Shown: in pieces, positions 1 to 8,077 of the stretch | Layout: every line of letters begins with the position of its first letter | Position numbering within the stretch: position 1 is the stretch's first letter | DNA from: an uncultured Clostridia bacterium | GTDB taxonomy: Bacteria > Bacillota > Clostridia > TANB77 > CAG-508 | Length of the DNA: 30,039 bases | NCBI GenBank assembly: GCA_949118805.1 | Contig: CASAUJ010000018.1 | Span: forward strand, 1 to 30,039 | Direction of reading: 5' to 3' | Notes under the pieces: generated by a model | The model's input: the letters and a program-made list of their open reading frames with translations, nothing else | What the model was told of the DNA's origin: nothing | The model's database searches: none | Position numbers and translations under genes: made by a program

Positions 1-113
1 CATTTTGTACTTCCATTGGATTAGCTATTTCTGTTATATATCAACTAGTGTCAACGCAATGTATAATTCAAAAAAATAAACTCAATTTAGAAATAAGTCA
101 AAAGAATTTATAA
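1..113 (+). CDS. C-terminal fragment of a possible small hydrophobic protein (partial at window edge)
   Basis: A reading frame is open from the left edge and stops at TAA 111-113. The 36 visible residues begin with a short hydrophobic stretch (about TSIGLAISVIYQLV) followed by a polar, lysine-rich tail, as in the end of a small membrane protein. The start lies outside the window, so length and family are unknown. It ends just before the promoter of the MazF-like gene. The stretch is short and AT-rich, so it could be non-coding by chance. Confidence 0.25.
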   Translation, partial: FCTSIGLAISVIYQLVSTQCIIQKNKLNLEISQKNL

Positions 114-119
114 AAACTA

Positions 120-148
120 TTGATACAAGAACAAAAGTTTGATACAAT
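120..148 (+). promoter_or_regulatory. Promoter of the MazF-like gene with a direct repeat
   Basis: The -35 TTGATA (120-125) and -10 TACAAT (143-148) are separated by 17 bp. TTGATACAA occurs twice, at 120-128 and 139-147, so a direct repeat covers both promoter boxes and could be an operator, as in autoregulated toxin genes. The operator role is inference. Confidence 0.5.
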
Positions 149-175
149 ATGTGAAATGCAAGGAGTGATTATTAT

Positions 176-907
176 ATGAAACAGGCTTATATAAATTGTT
201 TGAAAACATTAAGAAAATTTAGAAAAAATCTAAAAGTAGATAAAGATATAAAAAGAGGAAAACTATATTTTACTTGGCTTACAGATAAAACAGAAAAAAT
301 AGCAAATGAAAAAGATGAGAATTATATTTATAAAAATATTGTGAAATATGCATTATGCAACTTTAAAATAGATGATTTTAGCTATAAAAAGGCAAATAAA
401 GCATTAAAAAAAGTAATTGATAATAACTATATTCTAAAAAAGAATTATCGCATTTTCAATGATCCAAATATTTCTTTTGAAGATACAATGTTAATAATGA
501 AAAAAATTTTATTAAAAAGAGGTAATGTTGTATGGATTGATTTCGGTTTTAATATTGGAAATGAATTTGGAGGAATGCATCCAGCAGTTATTTTAAAAAA
601 TTTTGAAAAAGATATATTTGTATTGCCTGTATCATCTAAGAAACCCATAGAATATGAAAAACTAGAAAAGGAGTTCGAAGAAGGCAAAATATCGCAAGAA
701 GAATGTAAGAAAAGAAAAGACAAAATAACTGAAATTGTACAATTAGATAATATAATTGGTTTTAAAGCGATGACTAAATGGGCAAATATAACAAGAATAA
801 GAAAAGTTAGTATATTAAGATTAAACTTTTCTGGAACAATAGGAAGAATAGACGGAGAATATATAAATAAAATATCAAGCAAAATTAGTGAAGAATTTGG
901 TGTATAA
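176..907 (+). CDS. PemK/MazF-fold toxin-like protein with a long N-terminal extension
   Basis: The last ~130 of 243 residues look like the PemK/MazF (CcdB-fold) family of mRNA-cleaving toxins. RGNVVWIDFGFNIGNEFGG (from about residue 114) matches the family's opening RGDVYxxDLxPxxGsEqgG, followed by HPAVILKN where the family has RPvliiqN. Later segments VQLDNIIGFKAM and LRLNFSGTIGRI fit the usual strand order. Ordinary MazF is 110-120 residues; here about 110 lysine-rich, probably helical residues precede it and I do not recognise them. The start is set by AAGGAGTG 9 bases before ATG 176. No antitoxin gene of MazE type lies beside it. The nearest neighbour is a structured RNA starting 40 bases after the stop. 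Cleavage activity is inferred from the fold only. Confidence 0.7.
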   Translation: MKQAYINCLKTLRKFRKNLKVDKDIKRGKLYFTWLTDKTEKIANEKDENYIYKNIVKYALCNFKIDDFSYKKANKALKKVIDNNYILKKNYRIFNDPNISFEDTMLIMKKILLKRGNVVWIDFGFNIGNEFGGMHPAVILKNFEKDIFVLPVSSKKPIEYEKLEKEFEEGKISQEECKKRKDKITEIVQLDNIIGFKAMTKWANITRIRKVSILRLNFSGTIGRIDGEYINKISSKISEEFGV

Positions 908-911
908 AATC

Positions 912-940
912 TTGACTTATGTAATAAAATATAGTATCAT
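912..940 (+). promoter_or_regulatory. Promoter of the three-hairpin RNA
   Basis: TTGACT (912-917) and TATCAT (935-940) are 17 bp apart, starting only a few bases after the stop codon of the MazF-like gene. No open reading frame with a ribosome site follows, so the product is probably an RNA starting near 947. Confidence 0.6.
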
Positions 941-946
941 AGTATT

Positions 947-1102
947 AGAAAGTAATTGAAAGATTGCTATGTTTGGAGTGAAAGCTCCAGTAATTGCTAT
1001 GTTAGGTGGCTGACTAGAAATAGTTAGCCATCAGTTCGTTTTATAACTAAAAGATTGCTATGAAAGGCAACTATTTAGAAATAATTAGTTGCTTGTTTTT
1101 TT
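947..1102 (+). ncRNA. Structured small RNA with three ATTGCTATG-hairpin units
   Basis: The stretch between a good promoter and a hairpin with a T-run holds three copies of ATTGCTATG (963-971, 993-1001, 1054-1062). Each is followed three bases later by a hairpin: GGAGT-GAAA-GCTCC (975-988), a 12-bp stem at 1005-1032, and an 11-bp stem with one mismatch at 1067-1092. All three loops are GAAA (GNRA type). The last hairpin runs into T1096-1102 and should act as terminator. The repeated unit plus the adjacent MazF-fold gene suggests an RNA partner of that protein, resembling in layout type III toxin-antitoxin RNAs or the small RNAs found beside Abi genes. I cannot assign an Rfam family from memory, and in type III systems the RNA lies upstream of the toxin, not downstream. 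Confidence 0.65.
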
Positions 1103-1117
1103 ATTTTATGCTATACT
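1089..1117 (+). promoter_or_regulatory. Promoter of the leader-peptide unit
   Basis: TTGCTT (1089-1094) and TATACT (1112-1117) are separated by 17 bp. The -35 overlaps the terminator stem of the preceding RNA, so the two units are packed without spacer. Confidence 0.5.
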
Positions 1118-1150
1118 AATTTCAACAGTTGATTAGTTAATTATTTTTTT

Positions 1151-1256
1151 GAGCAAAATATGGGAGGAACACTATGAAAAATAGACATATTTTTCGCAAA
1201 TAACCTCCTAAAACGCTCCATTAATAGCAAGTGATTTTTAAGACTTGCTATTTTTT
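1151..1256 (+). promoter_or_regulatory. Leader-type regulatory RNA: paired ribosome site, 9-codon ORF and terminator
   Basis: GGGAGG (1162-1167) is a strong ribosome site for the 9-codon ORF at 1174. CCTCC directly after its stop (1204-1208) can pair with it, and GAGC (1151-1154) can pair with GCTC further on (1215-1218), closing a long interrupted hairpin around the ORF. A terminator follows: AATAGCAAGT (1223-1232) pairs with ACTTGCTATT (1243-1252) and continues into a T-run. This is the architecture of translation attenuators ahead of antibiotic-response genes. No such gene follows; the next gene is ftsY, 340 bases on, with its own promoter. Confidence 0.5.
1174..1203 (+). CDS. Putative 9-residue leader peptide (MKNRHIFRK)
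   Basis: ATG 1174 has a near-perfect ribosome site (GGGAGG, 6 bases upstream) and is closed after nine codons by TAA 1201-1203. The peptide MKNRHIFRK is basic. With the promoter before it and the SD/anti-SD pairing and terminator after it, it looks like a leader peptide whose translation controls the hairpin. I do not recognise the sequence, and the regulated gene appears to be absent. Confidence 0.4.
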   Translation: MKNRHIFRK

Positions 1257-1598
1257 ATGTTTATCTAAAAAAGTTAGGCATTTTTTTAAATACTGAAAAT
1301 TTGAAATTAATATAGTATAATACTTTACTAAAAGTTTGACAACTTTTTGACAACTTTTTTATTGGAGAAAATGGACAAAATAAATAATCTGAAAGCAGAG
1401 AAATATGAATTTAATCTTTTCCTTATAGATAGAAAACATAGGAATCTAGGAAGTAAGTTTAGAAATATATCTAACAGAGATAACATTTAAAGTGAAATTT
1501 GGTTACTTGAGAAAATAAAACAAAAGTATAGAAAAAATTTCCAATCTATGATACAATAGAAACTAATTTCAAACAATTGATCAGAAGGAGAAAAAAGA
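1257..1598. other. Intergenic stretch ahead of ftsY
   Basis: This stretch holds a possible weak promoter (CTGAAA 1293-1298, 17 bp, TATAAT 1316-1321) and a tandem repeat of TTTGACAACTT around 1334-1356. It also has a 39-codon ORF at 1371-1490 with GGAG only three bases before its ATG; it has no recognisable features and its reality is doubtful. The probable ftsY promoter is at 1529-1557. Nothing else is evident. Confidence 0.4.
1529..1557 (+). promoter_or_regulatory. Probable ftsY promoter
   Basis: TAGAAA (1529-1534) and TACAAT (1552-1557) with 17 bp between them, 41 bases before the ftsY start. The -35 matches four of six consensus bases. Confidence 0.4.
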
Positions 1599-2504
1599 AT
1601 GGGATTTTTTGATAAATTGAAACAAGGAATGAATAAGACGAAGAATTCATTCGATGAAAAAATAAACCATGTATTCAAAAGTTTTAAAAAAGTGGACGAA
1701 GATTTTCTAGAAGAATTAGAAGAAGTACTAATTATGTCTGATGTTGGAATGGACACATCTATGAAAATAATTGATAATTTAAAAATACGATTAAAAAAAG
1801 AAAAAATACAAGAAGAGGAAGAAGTAAAACAAGCATTAAGAGAAGAAATGCAAAAAATACTAGAAGTAACAGACATTGACTTACACCTTACTACGAAACC
1901 AGCAGTTATTTTAGTAGTAGGAGTAAATGGAGTAGGAAAAACTACATCTATTGGAAAAATAGCGAATCGATTAGCAAAAGATGGAAAAAAGGTAGTAGTA
2001 GCAGCAGCAGATACTTTTCGAGCAGCAGCAGTAGAACAATTAGAAATATGGGCAAAAAGAGCAGGAGCTGATATTGTAAAAAGACAAGAAGGAGTAGACC
2101 CTGCTTCTGTTGTTTATGATGCCATTAAAATTACCAAAGAAAAAGAAGCAGATATTCTTATTGTAGATACAGCAGGAAGATTACACAATAAAAAGTATTT
2201 AATGGATGAATTAAATAAGATTCAAAAGGTAATTAATAGAGAAATGGAAGAAGCAGATAAAGAAGTCCTATTAGTAATTGATGGGACAACTGGACAAAAT
2301 GCCATTTCACAAGTAAAAGCATTTAAAGAAGAAGCAGATATAACAGGATTGGTGTTAACGAAATTAGATGGAACAGCCAAAGGTGGAGTGGTAATTGGAA
2401 TTGTAGAGGAAAATAAGATTCCTGTGAAATTCATTGGAATAGGAGAACAAATAGACGATATGGAAATTTTCAATTCCAGTGATTTTATAAAAGCAATTAT
2501 TTAA
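1599..2504 (+). CDS. ftsY: Signal recognition particle receptor FtsY
   Basis: FtsY is the SRP-receptor GTPase that docks ribosome-nascent chain-SRP complexes at the membrane for co-translational insertion. In 301 residues it shows the N-terminal helical domain followed by the NG GTPase domain: P-loop GVNGVGKTT (108-116), DTFRAAAVEQL (138-148), DTAGRL (190-195), TKLDG (254-258) and GIGEQIDD (280-287), all typical of FtsY rather than Ffh, since the methionine-rich M domain is absent. The acidic A domain is very short, as is usual in Firmicutes. AAGGAG (1585-1590) sets the start. The UPF0182 gene follows after 38 bases and is probably co-transcribed. Confidence 0.95.
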   Translation: MGFFDKLKQGMNKTKNSFDEKINHVFKSFKKVDEDFLEELEEVLIMSDVGMDTSMKIIDNLKIRLKKEKIQEEEEVKQALREEMQKILEVTDIDLHLTTKPAVILVVGVNGVGKTTSIGKIANRLAKDGKKVVVAAADTFRAAAVEQLEIWAKRAGADIVKRQEGVDPASVVYDAIKITKEKEADILIVDTAGRLHNKKYLMDELNKIQKVINREMEEADKEVLLVIDGTTGQNAISQVKAFKEEADITGLVLTKLDGTAKGGVVIGIVEENKIPVKFIGIGEQIDDMEIFNSSDFIKAII

Positions 2505-2542
2505 TATAAAAATAATAAATTATCGTTGAAGGAGGAAACCTT

Positions 2543-5381
2543 ATGGAAGAAAATAAACAAGAAACCATAATGGATACAGCCAATACGAAAGAAACAAAAA
2601 ATCGAAATAAAAAAGAAAAAAGCAAAACAAGAAGGAAAATTGTTATTTTATTTTTAGCCATATTTGTAGGAATCAGTTATATTCAATTAAGAGGGAGTTT
2701 TTTGGAATATCAAGAATTAGGAGAACAATATATCCATATCTTTTACACAAATATGATTTATAAATATACTATTATGATATTTAACTTTGTAGTATTATAT
2801 TTTATTATTTATTTTACAAATCGAGGAATTAGAAAAGGATTAAAACCATTTTTTGAAAAAGAAAATAAAACTATGCCAAAGTTATTAAACAAATCATTAG
2901 CATTAGTGATTTCATCTGTTACTAGCATTATCGTAGCAACCGTTTCAATGCAGAAGATTATGTTGTGGATAAATAGTACAGCATTTGGAATCCAAGATAC
3001 AATTTTTAATTTAGATATTTCTTATTATATTTTTCAAAAACCAGTGATGGAAGCATTTGTATTGTATTTTACTGTTTTATTCATTGCTTTATCGGTATAT
3101 ATGGCATTGTATTATATTATAGTATTTAATCGATTCTTCGATGGGATAGAAGGAAAAATGTTAAAACAGAGTTTGTTTATGAAGAAGCTAACTAGAAATA
3201 TTTTATTAGTAATTATTGGAATTGCTATTATGACAATATTAAATGCTCAAAATATGGTATTTGATAAAATGTTAACAATAAACGATGATCTTTCTATTAT
3301 CGGAGCAGGATTGGCAGAAACTACGATAAAAATGTGGGGATATATTATTTTTGCAGGCATTATTATACTATTTGCTTATAGGGCTTTAAGAGCTTTTAAA
3401 GAAGGACAAACCAATAAAGTATTAAAAAATTTAGCAGTAATACCAGGATATTTAGTCATATTATTTGTGACTATGTTAGTATTTGATTTAGTATTTGTAA
3501 ATTCTAATGAATTAGATAAAGAAAAAGAATATATAGCAGAAAATATAAAAAACACAAAAAATGCTTATAATATTAATATTGAAGAGGAGAATGTTCAAAA
3601 TACAGGAACAATAACAAGTGAAGAAGTAGATAAAAATAAAAACGTGATCCATAATATACCAATCATCAGTCAAGAAGCAGTATTAAAGACATTAACAGAT
3701 AGCCAAACAGAAACCCGGATATTTTTCTTATCGCAATGCTAATTTAGCAAAATACAAAATAAATGGAAAAGATCAAGTAGTTTATATGGCACCAAGAGAT
3801 ATTGCTAATTTAGGAAGAACCTATAATGATCGCACTTATGAATATACTCATGGAATGGGGGAAATTATAGTATCTGCAACAGAAAGTACACAGACTGGAA
3901 ATGTTCAATACATCCAAAAAGAAATAAATCGAAAAGATGAAAAAATAAAATTAGAGCAACCTCGTATTTATTTTGGATTAGGAACGAATGGAATAGTTGT
4001 TACAAATGTTAAGAATCGATTAGAATACGATTATGTGGATGAAAATGGAGAAGATTATACATCAACTTATGAAGGAAAAGCTGGCTTGCAATTAGGATTT
4101 TTAGACCGATTAACATTAGGGATTATCAAAGGAGATCTAAATTTAGCATTTTCTAACGAAGTAACAAAAGAGAGTAAAATTCTAATTAATCGAGATATTA
4201 TTGCAAGAGCCAAAAAAGCATTACCGTATTTAATTTATGACAAGGAACCCTATACAGTTATTACAAAAGAAGGAAAAATTGTATGGGTGCTAGATGCTTA
4301 TACAGTGTCTAGTAATTATCCTTATTCACAATATACAGCAATTGAACATGATGGAATCAAAGAAAATATTAATTATATTAGGAATTCAGTAAAAGTAATT
4401 ATAGATAGTTATGATGGAACCATGTCTTATTATATAACCGACAGAACAGATCCAATTGCAATGGCATATCGAAATATATATGAAACTTTATTTGTTGACT
4501 TGGATGAAGAAATACCAGAAGATATAGCAAGTCATATAGTATACCCAAAAATGTTATATAATGTACAAGCAGAGATTTTAAAAGTATATCATAATGTGAA
4601 ACCAGATGTGTTGTATCGAGCAGATGATTTATGGGATATTGCTAAATATAATAGTGTGAAATCGACAAAATCATCAGGAACTTATATGATACCTTATTAT
4701 ACCATGCTAAAAACAACAGAAGGAGAACAATTTGGATTAGTACAAATTTATACACCAGATGAAAAACAAAATCTTATTTCCTATTTAGTCGGAAGTACCC
4801 ATAAAGGAAATAATCAATTAAAATTATATAAATTATCAGCAGATAGTAATGTAGTAGGACCTATGCAGTTAGATAAACAAATAGAAGAAGATGAAGGAAT
4901 TGCAACTGAATTGGAAACCTTGTTAAATATGACAGGTACGAAACTAACAAAGCAAATGATAATTGTACCAATTGATCATACTTTATTGTATGTGGAACCA
5001 ATCTATCAAACGATGTTAAATGAATCCGATATACCTATTTTAAAAAAAGTGATTGTTGCATCTGGAAATAAAGTTGCGATAGGAGATAATTTAACAAAAG
5101 CTTTAGAAAAATTACTTTCTACTTATGCTGTGGATATTGAAGTAGAGAATACAGACGATATAGAAGGACTAATACAAGCAATTATTAAGGCGAATAAAAA
5201 TTTAACAGAATCAAATGCTAATAATGATTGGGAAATGATGGGAAAAGATGTAAAGAGATTACAAGATTTAATTACCTCCTTAGAAACAATCAAAAAAGAA
5301 GAAGAAAAGAAAAAGGAAGAAGGAAATAAAGAAAGTAGTCATGAGGGAGATTTAGAGAATAAAAATAGTATAAACGATTAA
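2543..5381 (+). CDS. UPF0182 (COG1615) membrane protein, broken by one extra base at an in-frame CGG
   Basis: This large membrane protein of unknown function belongs to the UPF0182 family common in Clostridia and Actinobacteria. The N-terminal part (to about residue 330) carries several hydrophobic segments; the rest is a large soluble domain ending in a charged lysine/glutamate tail. The 0-frame runs to codon 391, meets CGG (3716-3718), and would stop at 3740-3742. Dropping one C gives TETGYFSYRNANLAKYK and an open frame to 5381, about 945 residues in all, the normal family length. There is no ribosome site for a separate second gene near 3786. It therefore reads as one gene with a +1 shift (or an error). 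AAGGAGG (2529-2535) supports the start. Confidence 0.8.
3716..3719 (+). other. CGG-A frame break in the UPF0182 gene
   Basis: In-frame codon 392 is CGG followed by A. Skipping C3716 reads GGA (Gly) and restores the downstream frame. The preceding codon is ACC. Confidence 0.7.
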
Positions 5382-5400
5382 AATAAGAATAAAAAAGAGA

Positions 5401-5434
5401 AAAAAATCCACTATAATAGTAAGGTGGATTTTTT
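5401..5434 (+). terminator. Terminator of the UPF0182 gene that also encloses the next gene's ribosome site
   Basis: AAAAAATCCAC (5401-5411) pairs with GTGGATTTTTT (5424-5434) around a 12-base loop: an 11-bp stem ending in six T. The 3' arm contains AAGGTGG (5421-5427), the only ribosome site for ATG 5435. A transcript folded this way would both terminate and hide that site. Confidence 0.65.
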
Positions 5435-5725
5435 ATGTGGTTAAAAAGGAAAAAAATAAATATTTTAGAAAAAGCAATTGGAAATTTAAGTGATACTTTG
5501 GAAAAAGGAAATTATGTGGAATGGGCTTATATTCTTGGAAATAGAAAAGAAATTATAAAAAGAAATTTATTAGCTGGAATAGCAAGAGGAGTAGGAATTG
5601 GAATTGGTGTTACCATTGTTACAGCAGGATTAGTGATAATTCTTCAGAAAATCGTTACTTTAAACATTCCAATTATAGGAGAATACATTGCAGACATTGT
5701 AGAGATTGTAGAAAAGAGTAAATAA
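5435..5725 (+). CDS. DUF5665 family small membrane protein
   Basis: This 96-residue protein has a charged N-terminus, the segment NRKEIIKRNLLAGIARGVG, one long hydrophobic helix (about residues 50-72) and the end LNIPIIGEYIADIVEIVEKS. This order matches DUF5665 proteins of Clostridia, whose function is unknown. The start is ATG 5435 directly after the T-run of the preceding terminator; AAGGTGG seven bases upstream is the ribosome site and lies in the terminator stem. A TATAAT in the hairpin loop has no good -35 partner. Expression therefore probably depends on read-through or on refolding of that hairpin. Confidence 0.7.
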   Translation: MWLKRKKINILEKAIGNLSDTLEKGNYVEWAYILGNRKEIIKRNLLAGIARGVGIGIGVTIVTAGLVIILQKIVTLNIPIIGEYIADIVEIVEKSK

Positions 5726-5740
5726 GTAATATAAAATAAA

Positions 5741-5784
5741 AAAGGTATGGATGAAATATTGTACTTTCATCCACACCTTTTTTC
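5741..5784. terminator. Bidirectional terminator between the DUF5665 gene and tyrS
   Basis: AAAGGTATGGATGAAA pairs with TTTCATCCACACCTTT with one mismatch. Flanking A- and T-runs make it usable from both sides for the convergent genes. Confidence 0.7.
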
Positions 5785-6998
5785 TATTTTTCTAATTTAT
5801 AAAATACTTTTTTCCCTTTTTTCAAAATAGCATAATCATTTGAAAAATCTTTTTCAGAAAGCATATAGTTAGTATCTGCAATCTTCTCATCATTCAAAGA
5901 AATACCACCTTGATTGATTAAAATTCTTGCTTGTCCTTTAGAAGGAGCCATACCTGTTAAAACAATAGCATCTAAAATAGAAAAAGGGATATTTTCTATT
6001 TTTATTGTTGGCATATTAGCAAGACTACCTTGTCCACTGAATAAAGCGTTTGAAGCTTCTTCGGCTTTTTGGGCTTCTTCTTCACCATGAACTAATTTAG
6101 TAATTTCAAAAGCTAGTATTTTTTTGCTTTCATTGATTTTTTCATCTCGATAAGAAGAAAGTTCTTTGATTTTTTCCATTGGTAAAAAAGTAAGCATTTT
6201 TAATACATTTTCGACACTAGCATCTTCAACGTTTCTCCAATATTGATAAAATTCATAAGGAGAAGTTTTTTGAGGATCTAGCCATAAAGCACCCTTTTCT
6301 GTTTTTCCCATCTTTTTTCCTTCTTTTGTAGTTAATAATTTAAAGGTTAAACCAAAAGAATCTTCTTTTCCAATTTTTCGAATCAATTCAACTCCACCAA
6401 TAATGTTAGACCATTGATCATTTCCACCCATTTGAAGTTTACAACCATATTTATTATATAAATATAAGAAGTCATAAGACTGCATTAACATATAACTCAT
6501 TTCGAAAAAGGTTAAACCAGTTTCCATTCTTTGTTTATAACATTCAGCAGAAAGCATTCTATTGACAGAAAATAGACTTCCGATTTCACGAACAAAATCA
6601 ACAAATTTTAAATCTAATAACCAATCAGCATTATTTACAATAATGGCACTATTTTCTCCTTCAAAACTAACAAATTTTTCAATTTGTTTTTTGATACATT
6701 CTACATTGTGATCTAGTTCTTCACGAGAAAGCATTTTTCGCATATCTGTTTTTCCAGAAGGATCACCAATTGTAGCAGTTCCACCACCTACTAAGATAAT
6801 AGGTTTGTGTCCACATTTTTGCATATGACTGGCAACCATTAAAGAAACAAAATGTCCAACATGTAAACTATCAGCAGTTGGATCGATTCCAATATAAAAA
6901 GAAACAGGTTCTTTTTCAAAAAGTGCTTTCATTTCTTGGGGATGGGTCAATTGTTCAATATAACCTCTTTCTTCTAATATATTAAAAACATTTTCCAT
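5784..6998 (-). CDS. tyrS: Tyrosyl-tRNA synthetase
   Basis: Class I synthetase that charges tRNA-Tyr. The 404 residues show the HIGH-type motif HVGH (46-49) in PTADSLHVGHF, GGNDQW (191-196), and the KMSKS-type loop KKMGKTEKG (228-236). The last ~70 residues (ILINQGGISLNDEKI) are the S4-like RNA-binding domain. The longer frame opens at TTG 7007, but GAAAGG sits immediately before it; ATG 6998 has nine bases spacing and is the better start. No T-box leader is visible upstream. Confidence 0.95.
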   Translation of the reverse strand: MENVFNILEERGYIEQLTHPQEMKALFEKEPVSFYIGIDPTADSLHVGHFVSLMVASHMQKCGHKPIILVGGGTATIGDPSGKTDMRKMLSREELDHNVECIKKQIEKFVSFEGENSAIIVNNADWLLDLKFVDFVREIGSLFSVNRMLSAECYKQRMETGLTFFEMSYMLMQSYDFLYLYNKYGCKLQMGGNDQWSNIIGGVELIRKIGKEDSFGLTFKLLTTKEGKKMGKTEKGALWLDPQKTSPYEFYQYWRNVEDASVENVLKMLTFLPMEKIKELSSYRDEKINESKKILAFEITKLVHGEEEAQKAEEASNALFSGQGSLANMPTIKIENIPFSILDAIVLTGMAPSKGQARILINQGGISLNDEKIADTNYMLSEKDFSNDYAILKKGKKVFYKLEK

Positions 6999-7036
6999 TG
7001 TTATCAACCTTTCTATTGTTTATTAATGATCAAAAT

Positions 7037-7060
7037 GTTGATATATGAAAATATATCAAC
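7037..7060. terminator. Perfect hairpin between the zinc-ribbon gene and tyrS
   Basis: GTTGATATAT (7037-7046), GAAA loop, ATATATCAAC (7051-7060). The T-run lies on the plus-strand side (7063-7068), so as a terminator for the minus-strand zinc-ribbon gene it is weak. It may instead be a processing or regulatory hairpin in the tyrS leader. Confidence 0.4.
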
Positions 7061-7076
7061 AAGTTTTTCGTTCTAT

Positions 7077-7357
7077 TTAGTTATTACTAAGTTCTCCAAT
7101 TGCATCTTTTAGTGCTTCAATACTATTTAACTCTTTTTTATAATCTTGAAATTCTGGGTAATTCACAAAACGATTTAAATTTTGTACAGAAATGCCAGTA
7201 TCATTAGAAATTGTATGGAAAGAATTTTCGAATCCATTTTCTTGGACATAAGATTTAAAGGTTGAAAATTCAAAACCATCTTTTTTACTACATTTTGGAC
7301 ATACATTTCCTTCGGCAATATAGAAATTACCACATCTACTACATCTATTAAATTCCA
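7077..7357 (-). CDS. Zinc-ribbon protein with C-terminal helix-turn-helix, YvyF-like
   Basis: The 93-residue protein opens with CSRCGNFYIAEGNVCPKC, a four-cysteine zinc ribbon. It then has a helical stretch FSTFKSYVQENG and TISNDTGISVQNLNRFV, which resembles the helix-turn-helix of YvyF/TIGR03826 proteins (zinc ribbon, short linker, HTH) known from flagellar regulatory regions. No flagellar gene is present here, so the role is unknown. A longer frame starts at 7388, but ATG 7357 has GGAAGGAAG just upstream and is the better start. Confidence 0.65.
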
Positions 7358-7475
7358 TAATTTCTTCCTTCCCTTCATCTTTTGACATAACTTTTTAAAA
7401 TCCTTTGCATTGTATCATAAAAATACAAAAAATAAAAGGGATTTTTATATTTTTATGATTTTTTTGTGAAATTTC

Positions 7476-7503
7476 TTGACAAAATTTTAAAAATTTATAT
7501 AAT
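7476..7503 (+). promoter_or_regulatory. Rubrerythrin promoter
   Basis: TTGACA (7476-7481), 16 bp, TATAAT (7498-7503): consensus hexamers, consistent with strong expression. No obvious PerR-type dyad was recognised next to it. Confidence 0.7.
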
Positions 7504-7534
7504 CAAATGAGAAAAAAATAAGGAGGAATAAGAA

Positions 7535-8077
7535 ATGAAAGCTTATGTATGTAAAGTGTGTGGTTATATTCATTTTGGAGAAGAAGCACCAGAAAGATGT
7601 CCACAATGTGGAGCAGGAAAAGAAAAATTTGAAGAAAAACAACAAGGAGTAAATGCCTATGTAGATGAACATCAAATAGGAGTAGCAAAAGGATTAGATG
7701 AGGAAATCGTAAAAGGTTTAAAAGACAATTTTATGGGAGAATGCACAGAAGTAGGAATGTATTTAGCAATGAGTCGACAAGCAGATCGAGAAGGTTATCC
7801 AGAAATAGCAGAAGCTTTTAAGAGATATGCATGGGAAGAGGCAGAACATGCAGCTAAATTTGCAGAATTATTAGGAGAAGTGGTTTATGCAGATACAAAG
7901 AAAAATGTAGCTTTAAGAGCAGAAGCGGAATGTGGAGCTTGCAAAGGAAAGAAAGAGTTAGCAACAAAAGCAAAAGAGTTAGGTTATGATGCAATTCATG
8001 ATACTGTCCATGAGATGTGTAAAGATGAAGCAAGACATGGAAGAGGATTTGAAGGACTATTAAAAAGATATTTCTAA
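7535..8077 (+). CDS. Reverse rubrerythrin (NADH peroxidase component)
   Basis: Rubrerythrins reduce hydrogen peroxide to water in anaerobes. Here the rubredoxin-like FeS4 domain comes first (Cys6, Cys9, Cys22, Cys25) and the four-helix di-iron domain second (E69, EEAEH 101-105, DEARH 164-168), the 'reverse' domain order seen in clostridia. At 180 residues it is full length. CGACKGK (133-139) in the linker of the ferritin-like domain carries two extra cysteines. GGAGG lies 8 bases before the ATG. It stands as a single transcription unit with a consensus promoter and is probably part of the oxidative-stress defence. Confidence 0.92.
   Translation: MKAYVCKVCGYIHFGEEAPERCPQCGAGKEKFEEKQQGVNAYVDEHQIGVAKGLDEEIVKGLKDNFMGECTEVGMYLAMSRQADREGYPEIAEAFKRYAWEEAEHAAKFAELLGEVVYADTKKNVALRAEAECGACKGKKELATKAKELGYDAIHDTVHEMCKDEARHGRGFEGLLKRYF

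Noticed and set aside
962..1062. ATTGCTATG repeats as a CRISPR array or tracrRNA
   Set aside because: Only three 9-base repeats, unequal spacing (about 30 and 60 bases), and the spacers are self-complementary hairpins; no cas gene is present.
1371..1490. 39-codon ORF before ftsY as a gene
   Set aside because: GGAG is too close to the ATG (three bases), and the protein has no recognisable features; left only as a note in the intergenic entry.
3786..5381. Second half of the UPF0182 gene as a separate gene starting at ATG 3786
   Set aside because: No ribosome site, and the conserved family sequence continues upstream of 3786 in the shifted frame to the CGG.
7000..7076. T-box riboswitch ahead of tyrS
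   Set aside because: The upstream region is about 70 bases and has only one simple hairpin; no specifier or T-box sequence.
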